A stretch of 64,000 nt of DNA, taken from assembly GCA_022841665.1 (NCBI GenBank), contig JALHRB010000001.1, positions 198,984-262,983 of the forward strand, given 5' to 3'. Both the position numbers and the translations under genes were made by a program. The notes beneath the pieces are model-generated. The model saw only the letters and a list, made by a program, of their open reading frames with translations, did no database searches and had not been told where the DNA came from. Below, piece after piece: positions 28,778 to 38,460 of the stretch; position 1 is the stretch's first letter; each line of letters opens with the position of its first letter. The stretch is from Pseudolabrys sp. GTDB lineage: Bacteria > Pseudomonadota > Alphaproteobacteria > Rhizobiales > Xanthobacteraceae.

Positions 28778-29281
28778 TCAATCCCCGCCCGGCCGGATCG
28801 GCGGCACAAAGGCGAGCCCGGTGTCCCAGGGAAAATAGATCCAGGTGTCCTGCGACACCTCGGTCACGAAGGTGTCGACCAGCGGCCGCCCCATCGGCTT
28901 GGCGTAGACGGTGGCGAAATGCGCCGACGGCAGGATGTCGCGCACCACGCGCGCGGTGCGGCCGGTGTCGACCAGATCGTCGACGATGAGAACGCCCTTG
29001 CCCTGCGCGCGCATCGAGGTCACCTCGGCGGCCACGCCCTTGAGCACCTTCAGCTCGCCCTGGTTCTTGTAATCCTGGTAGCTGGCGACGCAGACCGTCT
29101 CGATCAGCCGCACGTTCAATTCGCGCGCCACGACCGCCGCCGGCACCAACCCGCCGCGCGTGATGCAGACGATGGCCTCGAACGGGCCGGCCTCGTGCAG
29201 CCGCCAGGCGAGCGCGCGCGAGTCGCGGTGGAACTGATCCCAGGAGACGGGAAAGATTTTTTCAGGCTGCGGCGCTGCCAT
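28778..29281 (-). CDS. gpt: Xanthine phosphoribosyltransferase
   Basis: [44 protein letters not shown] loop. Confidence 0.92.
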   Translation of the reverse strand: MAAPQPEKIFPVSWDQFHRDSRALAWRLHEAGPFEAIVCITRGGLVPAAVVARELNVRLIETVCVASYQDYKNQGELKVLKGVAAEVTSMRAQGKGVLIVDDLVDTGRTARVVRDILPSAHFATVYAKPMGRPLVDTFVTEVSQDTWIYFPWDTGLAFVPPIRPGGD

Positions 29282-29348
29282 GGCCCCCTCGATTTATGCT
29301 CGGCAGCAACGTCTTAGCGCAGGTCGCGCGCAAAATCGAACGGGGCGC

Positions 29349-29930
29349 TCAAGGCGGCGCGATCCGGCCCACCAGCCGCATCTTCCGGTCGCCGGCAGGG
29401 TCCGGCGCCACCACGACCACCTCGGCCTCGCGCGGATGGATGCCGAGCAGCGACAGGACGTTCTGGCCGTGCGTCATCACCACCAAAGTGCCCGGCCCGC
29501 GCCAGGCCGCGATCGTCGCCCGCGCCTTCTCGGCGAGCGCGTCGCGCTGCCCGCTCAGCACGAAAGCGTTGTTGAACTCGGGCGCGTCTTCCAGCGGCCC
29601 GATGGCCATCAGCTCGCCGGTCTGCCGGCAGCGGCACCATTGCGAGGTAATGACCTTGCCGACCTTGACGCGCTCGGCGCGGAAACGCTCCCCCAGCGCG
29701 CGGGCGTCGGCGCGGCCTTGGTCGCTCAGGTTGCGCTGCGTCTTGCAGTCGTCGAGCTTGAGGCCGGCGGGATCGCCGGGCGCGCCCGGCGCCGAGGCGT
29801 GGCGGATCAAGGCGACATGACCGTCGCCGCGCAACGCCTCCCAGGCGCGCGCCGCTTCGTCGGCGGCTTGCGCCGCGCCGGCCGCCAGCACAACAGCGAT
29901 GAAAACCGCAAACTGCAACACATGAGCCAT
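29349..29930 (-). CDS. Histidine phosphatase family protein, secreted
   Basis: Signal peptide; VALIRHASAPG (RH motif), VMTHGQNV. Confidence 0.88.
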   Translation of the reverse strand: MAHVLQFAVFIAVVLAAGAAQAADEAARAWEALRGDGHVALIRHASAPGAPGDPAGLKLDDCKTQRNLSDQGRADARALGERFRAERVKVGKVITSQWCRCRQTGELMAIGPLEDAPEFNNAFVLSGQRDALAEKARATIAAWRGPGTLVVMTHGQNVLSLLGIHPREAEVVVVAPDPAGDRKMRLVGRIAPP

Positions 29931-29982
29931 GCGGCATTCTAACCGCACCCGCCGCGCGCTTGCGATCACGAGCGCGTCAGGT

Positions 29983-30753
29983 TCAGGTTTTGGCGAGTTC
30001 CGCGTGCACGCGCATGAGCATCGCCTCCACCGCAGCCTTGGCCGCGGCGAGCTTGGCCGCGTCGCGCGCGCGCACGACGATATTGGTATTCGGCCCGAGC
30101 TTGTCGTCGAGGAAAGGATAGCTGCCGATGATCGTGTCGGGATGCGCCTTGGCAACCGCACCCAGCTCGGTGCCGACGTCGCCTTCTTTGGCGTCGGCGC
30201 GGATGGTTTCCGACAAGAGCTTGGCGCCGGTCTTCAGCTTGGGCGCGACCTCGTCGAGCATGCTCTGCATCACCGCCGGGATGCCGGCCATGGTGATAAC
30301 ATTGCCCATCCAGAAGCCGGGGGCGCCCGACACCTTGTTGGCCACCAGCGCCGCGCCGCGCGGAATGCGCGCCATGCGCAGGCGCGCCTCGTTGAGCTCG
30401 CCGCCGGTCTTGGCCAACCGCTCCTTCAGGATCGCGACCGCTTCGGGATGCAGGTCGAGGGGGACGCCGAAGGCCTTGGCGACGCAGTCGGCGGTGATGT
30501 CGTCATGCGTCGGGCCGATGCCGCCGGTGGTGAAGACGTAGGTCCAGCTGTGCCGCAGCGCGTCGAGCGCGGAAACGATCGCCGCCTCGTCGTCCGACAC
30601 CACCCGCACTTCCTTCAGGTCGATGCCGATGGCGGTGCAGTAGTCGGCGATGTAGCCGATGTTCTTGTCCTTGGTGCGGCCCGAGAGAATCTCATCGCCG
30701 ATGACCAGCACGGCCGCGGTCACCACGGGGCTATCGGACGGCGCGGCGCTCAT
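29983..30753 (-). CDS. Competence/damage-inducible protein A-like molybdopterin-binding protein
   Basis: AAVLVIGDEILSGRTKDKNIGYIADYCTAIGIDLKEVRVVSDDE, TTGGIGPTHDDIT. Confidence 0.93.
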   Translation of the reverse strand: MSAAPSDSPVVTAAVLVIGDEILSGRTKDKNIGYIADYCTAIGIDLKEVRVVSDDEAAIVSALDALRHSWTYVFTTGGIGPTHDDITADCVAKAFGVPLDLHPEAVAILKERLAKTGGELNEARLRMARIPRGAALVANKVSGAPGFWMGNVITMAGIPAVMQSMLDEVAPKLKTGAKLLSETIRADAKEGDVGTELGAVAKAHPDTIIGSYPFLDDKLGPNTNIVVRARDAAKLAAAKAAVEAMLMRVHAELAKT

Positions 30754-30837
30754 GCGGCTCCTCGGCGGCTGGCGCCCGGCCGCCGACGCGGCCGGGCCCG
30801 CGCCTATAAAGCACGACGCGCCGCCGCTCGGAAGCCG

Positions 30838-31296
30838 TCAGGGCTTCTTCGCCGCCACGAAGACGTGGCTGCCGGCAACGACGCCGTTGAGCGTCGGCGC
30901 CGAGGCAATGGTGAGGAACCACAGCGCCTGGAATCGATTGGCGGTGTTATTGAATTGGCCCGACCACGCCGTCACCGAATTGCAGCCGGCCCAGTTGACG
31001 GAGAAGGTGATCGCGCCGCCGTTCGGCGCGGGATAGAACCAGCCGGTCACCGGATGCGGCTTGTTGGCCCCGCAGCCGACCTTGGTGGTGATGGTGCCGT
31101 TGATCAGCCCGCTCGGCGTGACGGTCAGGACGGCGAACTCGGAGCCATCGTCGTTCACCCAGGCGGTGCCCGAAGTGAATTTGCTCGGCGCCGGCACGGC
31201 CGGTTTGTCCTGCGCGAAAGCTTGACCCACGCCAGCGAGCCCGGTGCATGCGAGCAAAGCGAGCACCGCCGCGCTGCCTTTCAAGCTTGTCAGCAT
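30838..31296 (-). CDS. Secreted avidin-family protein (rhizavidin/bradavidin-like)
   Basis: Signal peptide; AWVNDDGS, VGCGANKPHPVTGW, ITFSVNWAGCNSVTAWSGQ, ALWFLT match the avidin strand/loop pattern. Confidence 0.8.
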   Translation of the reverse strand: MLTSLKGSAAVLALLACTGLAGVGQAFAQDKPAVPAPSKFTSGTAWVNDDGSEFAVLTVTPSGLINGTITTKVGCGANKPHPVTGWFYPAPNGGAITFSVNWAGCNSVTAWSGQFNNTANRFQALWFLTIASAPTLNGVVAGSHVFVAAKKP

Positions 31297-31619
31297 CGTG
31301 CTCCTCCAAAACCGCGCCCGCGTTACGCGCGGGCCCGAAGCTAGGCTAGCAGCGCGGCACCGCTTAAACTACTTTATCTTTTAATATCAATATCTTACCA
31401 TTAGTTACAGGCGCCGCGCGGGGTAATGGCGCACGCCCGCTGGTCATGCCCGCCTAAAACATGAGCATTGGACGGCGCAAAAGCGCAGTCTGGGAGTTGT
31501 TCCAGCCGCTACGGCAGGTTGGCGCGAACCTTGCTCCGTCAGAAAGCAGCCCGGGCGGCACACGCAAACCCGGGCAGGACAAGGGGAATTCGTTGCGTGC
31601 GGGTGACCGGGGGGCTGGG

Positions 31620-33038
31620 ATGGCTGCGGCCTTCGACGAGATGAAGGGCCAGGACGGCGGCGTGCGGCCGGCCTATGGCGAACTCGCGCGCTGGCTCGGC
31701 GAGGTGCCGCCCGACGTGCTCGACTACCGCCGCCGCGAGGCCGAACTGATCTTCCGCCGCATCGGCATCACCTTCGCCGTCTACGGCGAGGCCGACGCGC
31801 AGGAGCGGCTGATCCCCTTCGACGTCATCCCGCGCATCATGGCCGCCTCCGAATGGCGGCTCCTGGAGAAGGGGCTGACCCAGCGCGTCAAGGCGCTCAA
31901 CGCCTTCATCAAGGACATCTACGGCGCGCGCGAGATTCTGCGCGCCGGCGTGGTGCCCGACGACCTCATCTTCCGCAACCCGGCGTTCCGGCCGGAGATG
32001 AGCGGGCAGCCGGTGCCGCACGACCTCTATGTGCACGTCGCCGGCATCGACATCGTGCGCGTCGACGCCGACACCTTCTACGTGCTCGAGGACAATGCGC
32101 GCACGCCCTCCGGCGTCTCCTACATGCTGGAGAACCGCGAGATCATGATGCGGCTGTTCCCGGAATTGTTCTCGCGCCATCGAATCGCGCCGGTGGAGAA
32201 CTATCCGGACGAACTGCTCGCCACCCTCACCTCCGTGGCGCCCGTCTCGGCCTCGCGCGAGCCCAACGTCGTGCTGCTTACGCCCGGCGTGTTCAACTCG
32301 GCCTATTACGAGCACTCGTTCCTGGCCGACAAGCTCGGCGTCGAACTGGTCGAAGGCCGCGATCTCTTCGTCAAGGACGAGATCGTCTACATGCGCACGA
32401 CGCAGGGCCCGAAGCGGGTGGACGTGATCTACCGGCGCATCGACGACGACTTCCTCGATCCCCTCACCTTTCGCCCCGACTCGGTGCTGGGCGTGCCGGG
32501 CCTGATGGCGGCCTACCAGGCCGGCAACGTGACGCTCGCCAACGCCGTCGGCACCGGGATCGCCGACGACAAGGCGGTCTACAGCTTCATGCCGGCGATC
32601 GTGAAGTTCTATCTCGGCGAAGAGCCACTCCTGAAGAACGTGCCGACCTGGCGCTGCCGCGAGGAAGAGCACCTGGCTTACGTGCTCGACCACCTGCACG
32701 AGCTGGTGGTGAAGGAAGTGCACGGCTCCGGCGGTTACGGCATGCTGATCGGGCCCGCCGCCAGCAAGGTCGCCATCGAGCAGTTCCGCGCCAAGCTCAA
32801 GACCGCGCCGAAGAACTTCATCGCACAGCCGACGCTCGCGCTCTCGACCTGCCCGACCTGCGTCGAAGCCGGCGTGGCGCCGCGTCACGTCGATTTGCGT
32901 CCCTTCGTGCTGACCGGCCGCGACCGCGTGCGCATCGTTCCTGGAGGACTCACGCGCGTCGCGCTCAAGGAGGGCTCGCTGGTGGTAAATTCCAGCCAGG
33001 GCGGCGGGACGAAAGATACATGGGTGCTGGACGGATGA
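31620..33038 (+). CDS. Circularly permuted type 2 ATP-grasp protein
   Basis: RRREAELIFRRIGITFAVYGEADAQERLIPFDVIPRIM...LEDNARTPSGVSYMLENR...VKEVHGSGGYGMLIGP. Confidence 0.93.
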   Translation: MAAAFDEMKGQDGGVRPAYGELARWLGEVPPDVLDYRRREAELIFRRIGITFAVYGEADAQERLIPFDVIPRIMAASEWRLLEKGLTQRVKALNAFIKDIYGAREILRAGVVPDDLIFRNPAFRPEMSGQPVPHDLYVHVAGIDIVRVDADTFYVLEDNARTPSGVSYMLENREIMMRLFPELFSRHRIAPVENYPDELLATLTSVAPVSASREPNVVLLTPGVFNSAYYEHSFLADKLGVELVEGRDLFVKDEIVYMRTTQGPKRVDVIYRRIDDDFLDPLTFRPDSVLGVPGLMAAYQAGNVTLANAVGTGIADDKAVYSFMPAIVKFYLGEEPLLKNVPTWRCREEEHLAYVLDHLHELVVKEVHGSGGYGMLIGPAASKVAIEQFRAKLKTAPKNFIAQPTLALSTCPTCVEAGVAPRHVDLRPFVLTGRDRVRIVPGGLTRVALKEGSLVVNSSQGGGTKDTWVLDG

Positions 33039-33064
33039 CGGGACACATACCGTGGTTGGTCTTT

Positions 33065-33183
33065 TCCCGGGCGCAGCGCAGCACGCAGTGGTGCGCTGCA
33101 GACCCGGGATCGCACCACATCTTGAAGGTCCCGGTTCTGCAGTGCACCGCGCCGCTGCGCTGCGCGCTGCACTGCGCCCGGGA
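33065..33183. repeat. Inverted pair of palindromic repeat units
   Basis: TCCCGGGCGCAGCGCAGC...TGCAGACCCGGGA (33065-33109) and its degenerate reverse complement (33129-33183), 19-nt centre. Confidence 0.85.
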
Positions 33184-33196
33184 CACGAGGCAGTAA

Positions 33197-34138
33197 ATGC
33201 TCTCGCGCACCGCCGACAACCTTTACTGGCTCTCGCGCTACGTCGAACGCGCCGAATATCTCGCGCGCATCCTCGACGCCACGCAGCGGCTGTCGGCGCT
33301 GCCGCTCGCTTATGTCGGCACCAGCAACGAATGGGAATCCGCCGTCGCCACGGCCGGCTGCGCCGCCGCCTTCTTCAAGGTCTATGACGAGGCCAATGAG
33401 GAGAACGTCACCGACTTCCTCGCCTTCTCCACCGCCAACTCCTCCTCGATCCGCTCCTGCTTCGAGAGCGCGCGCCACAATGCGCGCGCGGTGCGCACCG
33501 CGCTCACCGTGGAGATGTGGGACGCCATCAACGGCACCTGGCTCGAACTCCAGCGCTACGGCAACGGGCCGACCTCGCGCGAGGAGTTCTCCCGCTTCCT
33601 GCGCTGGGTGCAGGAATCCTCGCTGCGCTACGACGGCTCCGCCTACCGCACCATGCTACGCAACGACGCCTACTGGTTCTCGCGCCTCGGCGTCTACATC
33701 GAGCGCGCCGACAACACCGCGCGCATCCTCGACGTGAAATACCACCTGCTGCTGCCGGAGAACGAGCGCGTCGGCGGCCCGCTCGACTATTTCCAGTGGG
33801 CGGCGATCCTGCGCTCGGTCTCGGCGCTGACCGCCTATCACTGGGTCTATCGCGACAGCCTGAAGCCGTGGCTGGTGGCCGACCTCTTGATCCTGCGCGA
33901 TGAAATGCCGCGATCGCTCGCCTCCTGCTACGAGGCGATCGTGCGCAACCTGGACGCCATCGCCGGCGCCTACGGCCGCCAGGGGCCGGCCCAGCGGCAG
34001 GCGCGCGGCATCCGCACGCGGCTCGAAAACAGCCGCATGGACGGCATTTTCCAGCGCGGCCTGCACGAATTCATCGGCGAGTTCATCACCGAGAACAACC
34101 GGCTCGGCGCCCATATTACCGAGCAGTTCCTGATATGA
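33197..34138 (+). CDS. Alpha-E domain-containing protein
   Basis: MLSRTADNLYWLSRYVERAEYLARILDATQRLSALP...SRLGVYIERADNTARILDVKYH. Confidence 0.95.
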   Translation: MLSRTADNLYWLSRYVERAEYLARILDATQRLSALPLAYVGTSNEWESAVATAGCAAAFFKVYDEANEENVTDFLAFSTANSSSIRSCFESARHNARAVRTALTVEMWDAINGTWLELQRYGNGPTSREEFSRFLRWVQESSLRYDGSAYRTMLRNDAYWFSRLGVYIERADNTARILDVKYHLLLPENERVGGPLDYFQWAAILRSVSALTAYHWVYRDSLKPWLVADLLILRDEMPRSLASCYEAIVRNLDAIAGAYGRQGPAQRQARGIRTRLENSRMDGIFQRGLHEFIGEFITENNRLGAHITEQFLI

Positions 34139-34202
34139 CCCGGGCGTTCCATCGCGCCGGTTTGTGCTAGAACAGCCGCGCCCGAAACAGCACAATTCGC
34201 CC

Positions 34203-35030
34203 ATGCGGATTCGCATCTCCCACGCGACGACCTACCACTACGACACGCCGCCCACCGGCGTGACGCAAGTGCTGCGCCTGACCCCGCGCAATCACGACGG
34301 GCAATACGTGGCGCACTGGCGCGTCGACCTGTCGGACAATTGCCTGGTGCACCAGCACGAGGACGCCTTCGGCAACATCACTCATGCCTTCACCGCCGAA
34401 GGCCCGTTCAGCACGCTGTCGGTATCGGTGGAAGGCGAGGTCGAAACGCAGGATACGCACGGCATCGTGAGCGGCACGATCGAGCGATTCCCGCCCGGCC
34501 TTTACCTGCGCGAGACCGATTTGACGCAGGCCGACGCCAGCATCGTCGATTTTGCCGAGACGGCGCGCGCCGCCAACGGCGGCGACACGCTCGCGCTGCT
34601 GCATGCGCTGCTGGCCGCGCTCAACCGCGAAATCACCTTCGATACCGATCCCACCCATACTGCCACCACCGCCGCGGAGGCCTTCGCGCTGCGGCGCGGC
34701 GTCTGCCAGGACGTGACGCACATCTTCATCGCCGCCGCGCGCCAGCTCGGCATTCCCGCCCGCTACGTCGGCGGGCATTTTTATCGCGCCGACGGCGTCA
34801 CCGCGCAGGAAGCGGGCCACGCTTGGGCCGAGGCCCATATCGAAAACCTGGGCTGGGTCGGCTTCGACCCCACCAACGGCATCTCGACCACCGCCGCGCA
34901 TGTGCGGGTCGCGGTCGGGCTCGATTACCTCGGCGCCGCGCCGGTGCGCGGCACCCGCTATGGCGGCGCGGGCGAAAGCCTGAAAGTGGCGGTGAACGTG
35001 GCGCAGGCGCGGGTGCAGGCGCAGACATGA
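34203..35030 (+). CDS. Transglutaminase family protein
   Basis: MRIRISHATTYHYDTPPTGVTQVLRLTPR; FALRRGVCQDVTHIFIAAARQLGIPARYVGGHFY; AGHAWAEAHIENLGWVGFDPTNG. Confidence 0.95.
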   Translation: MRIRISHATTYHYDTPPTGVTQVLRLTPRNHDGQYVAHWRVDLSDNCLVHQHEDAFGNITHAFTAEGPFSTLSVSVEGEVETQDTHGIVSGTIERFPPGLYLRETDLTQADASIVDFAETARAANGGDTLALLHALLAALNREITFDTDPTHTATTAAEAFALRRGVCQDVTHIFIAAARQLGIPARYVGGHFYRADGVTAQEAGHAWAEAHIENLGWVGFDPTNGISTTAAHVRVAVGLDYLGAAPVRGTRYGGAGESLKVAVNVAQARVQAQT

Positions 35031-35094
35031 CATTGCCGGACGCGCACGCATGGCTATAACCTTGCGGCGCAAAGAGCGGGGAAACGGGACGGAT

Positions 35095-35841
35095 ATGACC
35101 TATTGCTGCGGAGTTCTGGTGCGCGACGGCCTCGTGATGATCGCCGATACGCGCACCAATGCCGGCCTCGACAACGTCTCGACCTTCCGCAAGCTGCACG
35201 TCTACACGCAGCCGGGCGAGCGCATCATGGCGATCGCCTCCTCGGGCAACCTGTCGCTCAGCCAGTCCGTGCGCTCGACCCTGATCGAGGGATTCGAAAA
35301 TCCGGAGACCGGCGAGGTCGAGACGCTGATGAACGCGCCGACCATGTTCCAGGCGGCGCAACGCATCGGCCGCGCCATCCGCAACGTGCAGACCGTCGAA
35401 GGCAAGGCGCTGGCGGCGGCGGAAGTCGACCACGACGTCGCCTTCCTGTTCGGCGGCCAGATCAAGGGCGGGCCGCTGCGCCTTTACATGATCTATTCGG
35501 CCGGCAATTTCATCGAGTGCACCACCGACACGCCCTACCTGCAGATCGGCGAGCACAAATACGGCAAGCCGGTGCTCGACCGCGCCATCAGCTACACCAC
35601 CGACCTCTATGACGCACTCAAGATCAGCTTGATCTCGATGGATTCCACCATGCGCTCGAACATCGGCGTCGGCCTGCCGATCGACGTCCTGGTGGTCCGC
35701 CGCGACACCTGCGCGGCCGAGGTGAACTACCGGATCGAGCCGGGCGAGCCCTACTTCCACGACCTGCGCGAGCGCTGGTCGGCCGCCCTGCGCGCCGCAC
35801 ATATCGCCATCCCGCGTCCGCCCTATCGCGGCCCCGGCTGA
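35095..35841 (+). CDS. Proteasome-type protease (Anbu, ancestral beta-subunit family)
   Basis: MTYCCGVLVRDGLVMIADTRTNAGLDNVSTFRKLHVY with Thr2 as likely nucleophile. Confidence 0.93.
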   Translation: MTYCCGVLVRDGLVMIADTRTNAGLDNVSTFRKLHVYTQPGERIMAIASSGNLSLSQSVRSTLIEGFENPETGEVETLMNAPTMFQAAQRIGRAIRNVQTVEGKALAAAEVDHDVAFLFGGQIKGGPLRLYMIYSAGNFIECTTDTPYLQIGEHKYGKPVLDRAISYTTDLYDALKISLISMDSTMRSNIGVGLPIDVLVVRRDTCAAEVNYRIEPGEPYFHDLRERWSAALRAAHIAIPRPPYRGPG

Positions 35842-36073
35842 CAGTCCCGTTGCGGACCGGAACTCCGGCCTTTTTACGCACCTTCGATGTGGAACAGGGG
35901 CCGGTTGCAGGTTTCTGCGTCTACGCCTTAACCCTCGGTTAACAGCAACCCGCGAATTGCGGTTCCTCCTTACCGGCGGGGTGCCGGAATCGGGGCGCCG
36001 AAAGCCCTTGGCAAGCTTTGCCGGCTAATGTCCCAGGCTGAAAAGCCGAGTGGTTTGCACACTTTAAGGGACA

Positions 36074-38341
36074 TTGCCTTTGACGGCTGTGGCTCGCCCG
36101 CACTTCGCCGAGGAGCGGCAGTACACCAGTTGGGATCGCGCGCGCCTGAGCGTCGTGGTCCCGATCGGTGTCATCGTTGCCGTCGCCATCGTCTGCATCG
36201 TCGTGGCCGTGCTGTCCTCCGCGCAGCGCGCCGATGAAGTCGCCGTCGACCACGAGAAACAGTTGTTCTCGCAGTCGCTGCGCAATTACGGCGCGCGCGT
36301 GCTGCGTGAGGTCCAAAGCGTCGCCACCTCGGAAGGCGCGATCCGCAACGTCCGCTACAGCTTTGACGGAAACTGGATGCGCCAGCGCATCGGCATTTGG
36401 CTGGAAAATTATTTCAATCACGACGTCATCATCGTGTTCGATCGCAACGACCATCCGATCCACGCATTCTCCGAGCGCCGTCCGGCCGCGCGCGAATGGC
36501 TGGAACATGCGCGGCCCGACCTCGAATCGCTGCTCGGTTACATCCGCGGGCGCGAGACTGGCCTGCGCGATGCCATTCAACTGGGGCCGCGCGAAAAGGG
36601 CGGCAATCCGCGGGCGGCGATCATCGACCGCGTGCTCAACAAACCGGCGATCATTGCCGCGTCCGCCATCGGGCCGGCGGAGGGCACTGTGCCGGCGCTC
36701 GACAACGCGGCGCCGGTCCTGATGTCGGTGAAATTCATCGGCAGCGGGGTGCTTGAGGACATCAAGCGCCAGCTTCGGCTGCACAACCTGCGCCTGGTCG
36801 AGGCGGGCCCGGTCCCCTCCAACGACTTCGTCTACACGCTCGCCGGCACCGACGGCAGCGAGATCGCACGCTTCGCCTGGACGCCGAAGCAACCGGGCGC
36901 GGAAATCGTCAACAACGTCGTCCCTTTCATCGCGGTCGCGCTCGCCGGCTTCGCGCTGCTCGCCGCCTTCGTGCTGCGTTATATGCGCCGCACCGCCGCC
37001 ACCATCGCCGCCGGCGAAACGCGCCTGCGCCATCTCGCCATGCACGACCCGCTCTGCGGCCTGCCCAACCGCATCTTTTTCGGCGAGCGGCTGGAAGCGG
37101 TGATCCAGGAGGTGCGCGACGGCTCCTCGCCCGCCGCGGTGTTCTACATCGACCTCGACCACTTCAAGGACGTCAACGACACGCTCGGTCATCCGGTCGG
37201 CGACGAATTGATCCGCAACGTCACGCTGCGGCTGTCGCACACCTTGCGCGGCGGCGACTTGGTCGCGCGCCTGGGCGGCGATGAGTTCGCGGTGATCTCC
37301 GGGGTCGGCGACGACGCCGTGAAGATGATGTCAGTCGCCCAGCGCATGATCTCCGCGCTCAGCTCGCCCTACTCGATCAACGGCCAGAACATCGTTATCG
37401 GCGCCTCAATCGGCATCGCCGTCATCGATCGCGGCTGCGGCGGCGCCGCCGACATCATGCGCTATGCCGACATGGCGCTCTATCGCGCCAAGAACGAGGG
37501 CCGCAATCGCGCCTGCATCTACGACGCGGCGATGGACGCCGACCTGTCGAACCGCAAGCTTTTGGAAGCCGATCTGCGCGAGGCGATCGAGAACGACGGC
37601 CTGCGCGTGCTGTACCAGCCGATCGTCAACAAGAGCGGCGAAACCGTGGTCGGCGTCGAGGCGCTCTGCCGCTGGACGCATCCGACCCGCGGCGAGATCC
37701 CGCCGAGCGAGTTCATCGCCGCCGCCGAGCATAGCGGCCTGATCGTCGAGCTCGGCGCCTTGGTGCTGCGCCACGCTTGTGTCGACGGCAAGGCCTGGCC
37801 CGGGCTGACCGTGGCGGTCAACGTCTCGCCCATCCAGTTCCGCCGCAGCGATTTCGTCGACGTGGTCGAGCGCATCCTGGCGGAGACCGCATTCGATCCG
37901 GCGCGCCTCGAGCTGGAGCTGACCGAGAGCGTGCTGCTCGGCAATGTCGACACCGCCGAGGCCGCCATGCTGCGCCTGAAGAAGCTGGGCGTGCGGCTCG
38001 CGCTCGACGACTTCGGCACCGGCTATTCCAGCCTGCTCTATCTGCGCCGCTATCCTTTCGACAAGCTCAAGATCGACCGCAGCTTCGTGCTGTCGATCGA
38101 GAAGGCGGCCGACGCCGCGGCCATCGTGCATGCGGTGGTCAGCCTCGGCCGCGGCCTCGGCATGCAGGTGACCGCCGAGGGCGTGGAAACCGCCGACCAG
38201 CAGCTCTTCCTGCGCGCCGCGGGCGTGCATTCGATGCAGGGCTGGCGCTTCGGCAAGGCGGTGCCGCCGAACGAGATCACCGCCCGCCTGCGCACGCCGG
38301 AGGCCTACAAGCCGATCGACGTCGAAGCCTTGGCAAGTTAA
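36074..38341 (+). CDS. Bifunctional GGDEF/EAL domain membrane protein
   Basis: ARLGGDEFAVISG; VVGVEALCRWTHPTRGEIPPSEFI; DDFGTGYSSLLYLRRYPFDKLKIDRSFV; two N-terminal TM segments. Confidence 0.95.
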   Translation: MPLTAVARPHFAEERQYTSWDRARLSVVVPIGVIVAVAIVCIVVAVLSSAQRADEVAVDHEKQLFSQSLRNYGARVLREVQSVATSEGAIRNVRYSFDGNWMRQRIGIWLENYFNHDVIIVFDRNDHPIHAFSERRPAAREWLEHARPDLESLLGYIRGRETGLRDAIQLGPREKGGNPRAAIIDRVLNKPAIIAASAIGPAEGTVPALDNAAPVLMSVKFIGSGVLEDIKRQLRLHNLRLVEAGPVPSNDFVYTLAGTDGSEIARFAWTPKQPGAEIVNNVVPFIAVALAGFALLAAFVLRYMRRTAATIAAGETRLRHLAMHDPLCGLPNRIFFGERLEAVIQEVRDGSSPAAVFYIDLDHFKDVNDTLGHPVGDELIRNVTLRLSHTLRGGDLVARLGGDEFAVISGVGDDAVKMMSVAQRMISALSSPYSINGQNIVIGASIGIAVIDRGCGGAADIMRYADMALYRAKNEGRNRACIYDAAMDADLSNRKLLEADLREAIENDGLRVLYQPIVNKSGETVVGVEALCRWTHPTRGEIPPSEFIAAAEHSGLIVELGALVLRHACVDGKAWPGLTVAVNVSPIQFRRSDFVDVVERILAETAFDPARLELELTESVLLGNVDTAEAAMLRLKKLGVRLALDDFGTGYSSLLYLRRYPFDKLKIDRSFVLSIEKAADAAAIVHAVVSLGRGLGMQVTAEGVETADQQLFLRAAGVHSMQGWRFGKAVPPNEITARLRTPEAYKPIDVEALAS

Positions 38342-38460
38342 CCGCCGAATAGCGCGCTAATCTTCCGCCGGGCCCTTCCGCGCCTCGCGGCGCTTCGGTA
38401 TGATAGCCGCGGAATTCCTCATTCATCCTTCCGTCGAATTCCCCGCAATAGAAACCGGCC

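Noticed and set aside
31539-32888. 449-aa minus-strand ORF
   Set aside because: Antisense to the ATP-grasp gene; no motif or signal
33065-33183. Possible CRISPR-like or attachment-site repeat
   Set aside because: One inverted pair, no regular direct repeats or spacers, no cas or integrase genes in the window
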